In this document: piece by piece, positions 63,644 to 64,000 of the stretch | Position numbering within the stretch: the first letter of the stretch is position 1 | How the letters are laid out: each line of letters begins with the position of its first letter | Assembly: GCA_033558025.1 (NCBI GenBank) | Contig: JAUCEF010000005.1 | Coordinates: 1,116,001 to 1,180,000 of the forward strand | Origin: Phytophthora sp. 'mugwort' | Taxonomy: Eukaryota > Oomycota > Peronosporomycetes > Peronosporales > Peronosporaceae | Direction of reading: 5' to 3' | Length of the DNA: 64,000 bases | Position numbers and translations under genes: made by a program | Notes under the pieces: generated by a model | The model's input: only the letters and a program-made list of their open reading frames with translations | What the model was told of the DNA's origin: nothing | The model's database searches: none

Positions 63644-64000
63644 ATGCCGACGGCGAGCCCCGTAGAGGCCAGTTCCCGTCATCCAGTAGCGGCCGCACCC
63701 GCACTCCCACAACCTCCCCGGTATGAGGGACAGACCATGCACGACCGGCGAGTGTTCATGCGGAAGTACAAGACGTACTTAGCCGCCATTAAAGCCTTGC
63801 AGACGCAGTGGGGCGGCGCATTCGCGACGCCAGTCGGGGCGTGCATAGAGACCCGTATCAAGCGTCTGATCGCTAGGTATGAGTGTAACTGCCCTCCCCA
63901 TGTGATTGAGGAGCAGCAGTGGGTGGACTACTTCAAACAAGCTAAGGTCACGAGCCACGTGGACTATGCCACCGTCGACGACACGATGAAGAAGTTACAC
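63644..64000 (+). CDS. Ty3/Gypsy retrotransposon gag, 5' part, cut by window edge
   Basis: 119 codons open to the window end, from ATG 63644. After a Pro/Ala-rich start the chain reads PPRYEGQTMHDRRVFMRKYK, YLAAIKALQTQWGGAF, and CPPHVIEEQQWVDYFKQAKV, the retrotransposon gag (capsid-like) pattern of oomycete Gypsy elements. No stop or frame change is seen in the visible part, so this may be the youngest element here. A different frame (63477-63665) upstream is not needed. Confidence 0.72.
   Translation, partial: MPTASPVEASSRHPVAAAPALPQPPRYEGQTMHDRRVFMRKYKTYLAAIKALQTQWGGAFATPVGACIETRIKRLIARYECNCPPHVIEEQQWVDYFKQAKVTSHVDYATVDDTMKKLH

Noticed and set aside
1..64000. RXLR effectors, CRISPR arrays, rRNA genes or bacterial operons
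   Set aside because: None seen: no signal-peptide plus RXLR-EER frame, no regularly spaced repeats, no rRNA-like sequence; gene structures are eukaryotic.

Overview
The window reads as nuclear DNA of a flagellated, filamentous oomycete, most like Phytophthora or a close relative. The supports are: short GT-AG introns of about 50-160 nt inside densely packed genes; core promoters with the oomycete initiator pattern TCAYTYY just upstream of several start codons; flagellar/basal-body genes (a complete BBS1, a CFAP97-type protein, an LRR/coiled-coil/C2 protein); oomycete-style START+FYVE proteins; and a decayed Crinkler (CRN) effector gene among oomycete-type transposons. No rRNA or tRNA gene, CRISPR array or bacterial operon was seen.

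Region 1 (about 1-38 kb) is gene-dense. In order: a START/FYVE protein cut by the window edge (-); an F-box protein (+); BBS1 in ten exons (+); a membrane-anchored Dcr2-like metallophosphatase (+); a secreted GH17 beta-1,3-glucanase (+); TAF6 with a GC-AG intron (-); a 1,659-residue LRR/coiled-coil/C2 protein (-); a decayed Crypton-type tyrosine-recombinase transposon; a protein with the plant-described TIGR01589 domain (+); a small LRR protein (-); a second START/zinc-finger protein (-); two tandem GNAT acetyltransferases (+); a membrane-anchored Hsp70 without substrate-binding domain (-); a CFAP97-type protein (-); a methyltransferase with a very acidic insert (-); an NhaC-type Na+/H+ antiporter (-); and a CPBP intramembrane-protease-like protein (-). 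I rebuilt the exons from splice signals plus continuity of conserved protein sequence.

Region 2 (about 38-64 kb) is mostly decayed mobile DNA: a PIF/Harbinger transposase and a convergent NAM/Myb-like partner; a Myb/SANT-like remnant; a second tyrosine-recombinase-like remnant followed by a 32-bp-arm hairpin; a CRN-kinase pseudogene; a probably truncated DUF1295 membrane protein; a broken SET-domain gene; a MULE on each strand; a Tc1/mariner remnant; a weak Copia fragment; a DNA transposon whose two 36-bp terminal inverted repeats both survive (53779-56561); a chromodomain reading frame; and the start of a Gypsy gag at the right edge. One apparently intact host gene, a UDP-glucuronate 4-epimerase, sits inside it at 58 kb.

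The sharp change near 38 kb looks like a border between the gene-dense and repeat-rich compartments described for Phytophthora genomes. I did not find a clearly new multi-gene system. The most novel-looking items are the LRR/coiled-coil/C2 architecture, the TIR-bounded transposon, the perfectly ordered hairpin at 43.6 kb, and several proteins with altered active sites or unusual domain make-up.
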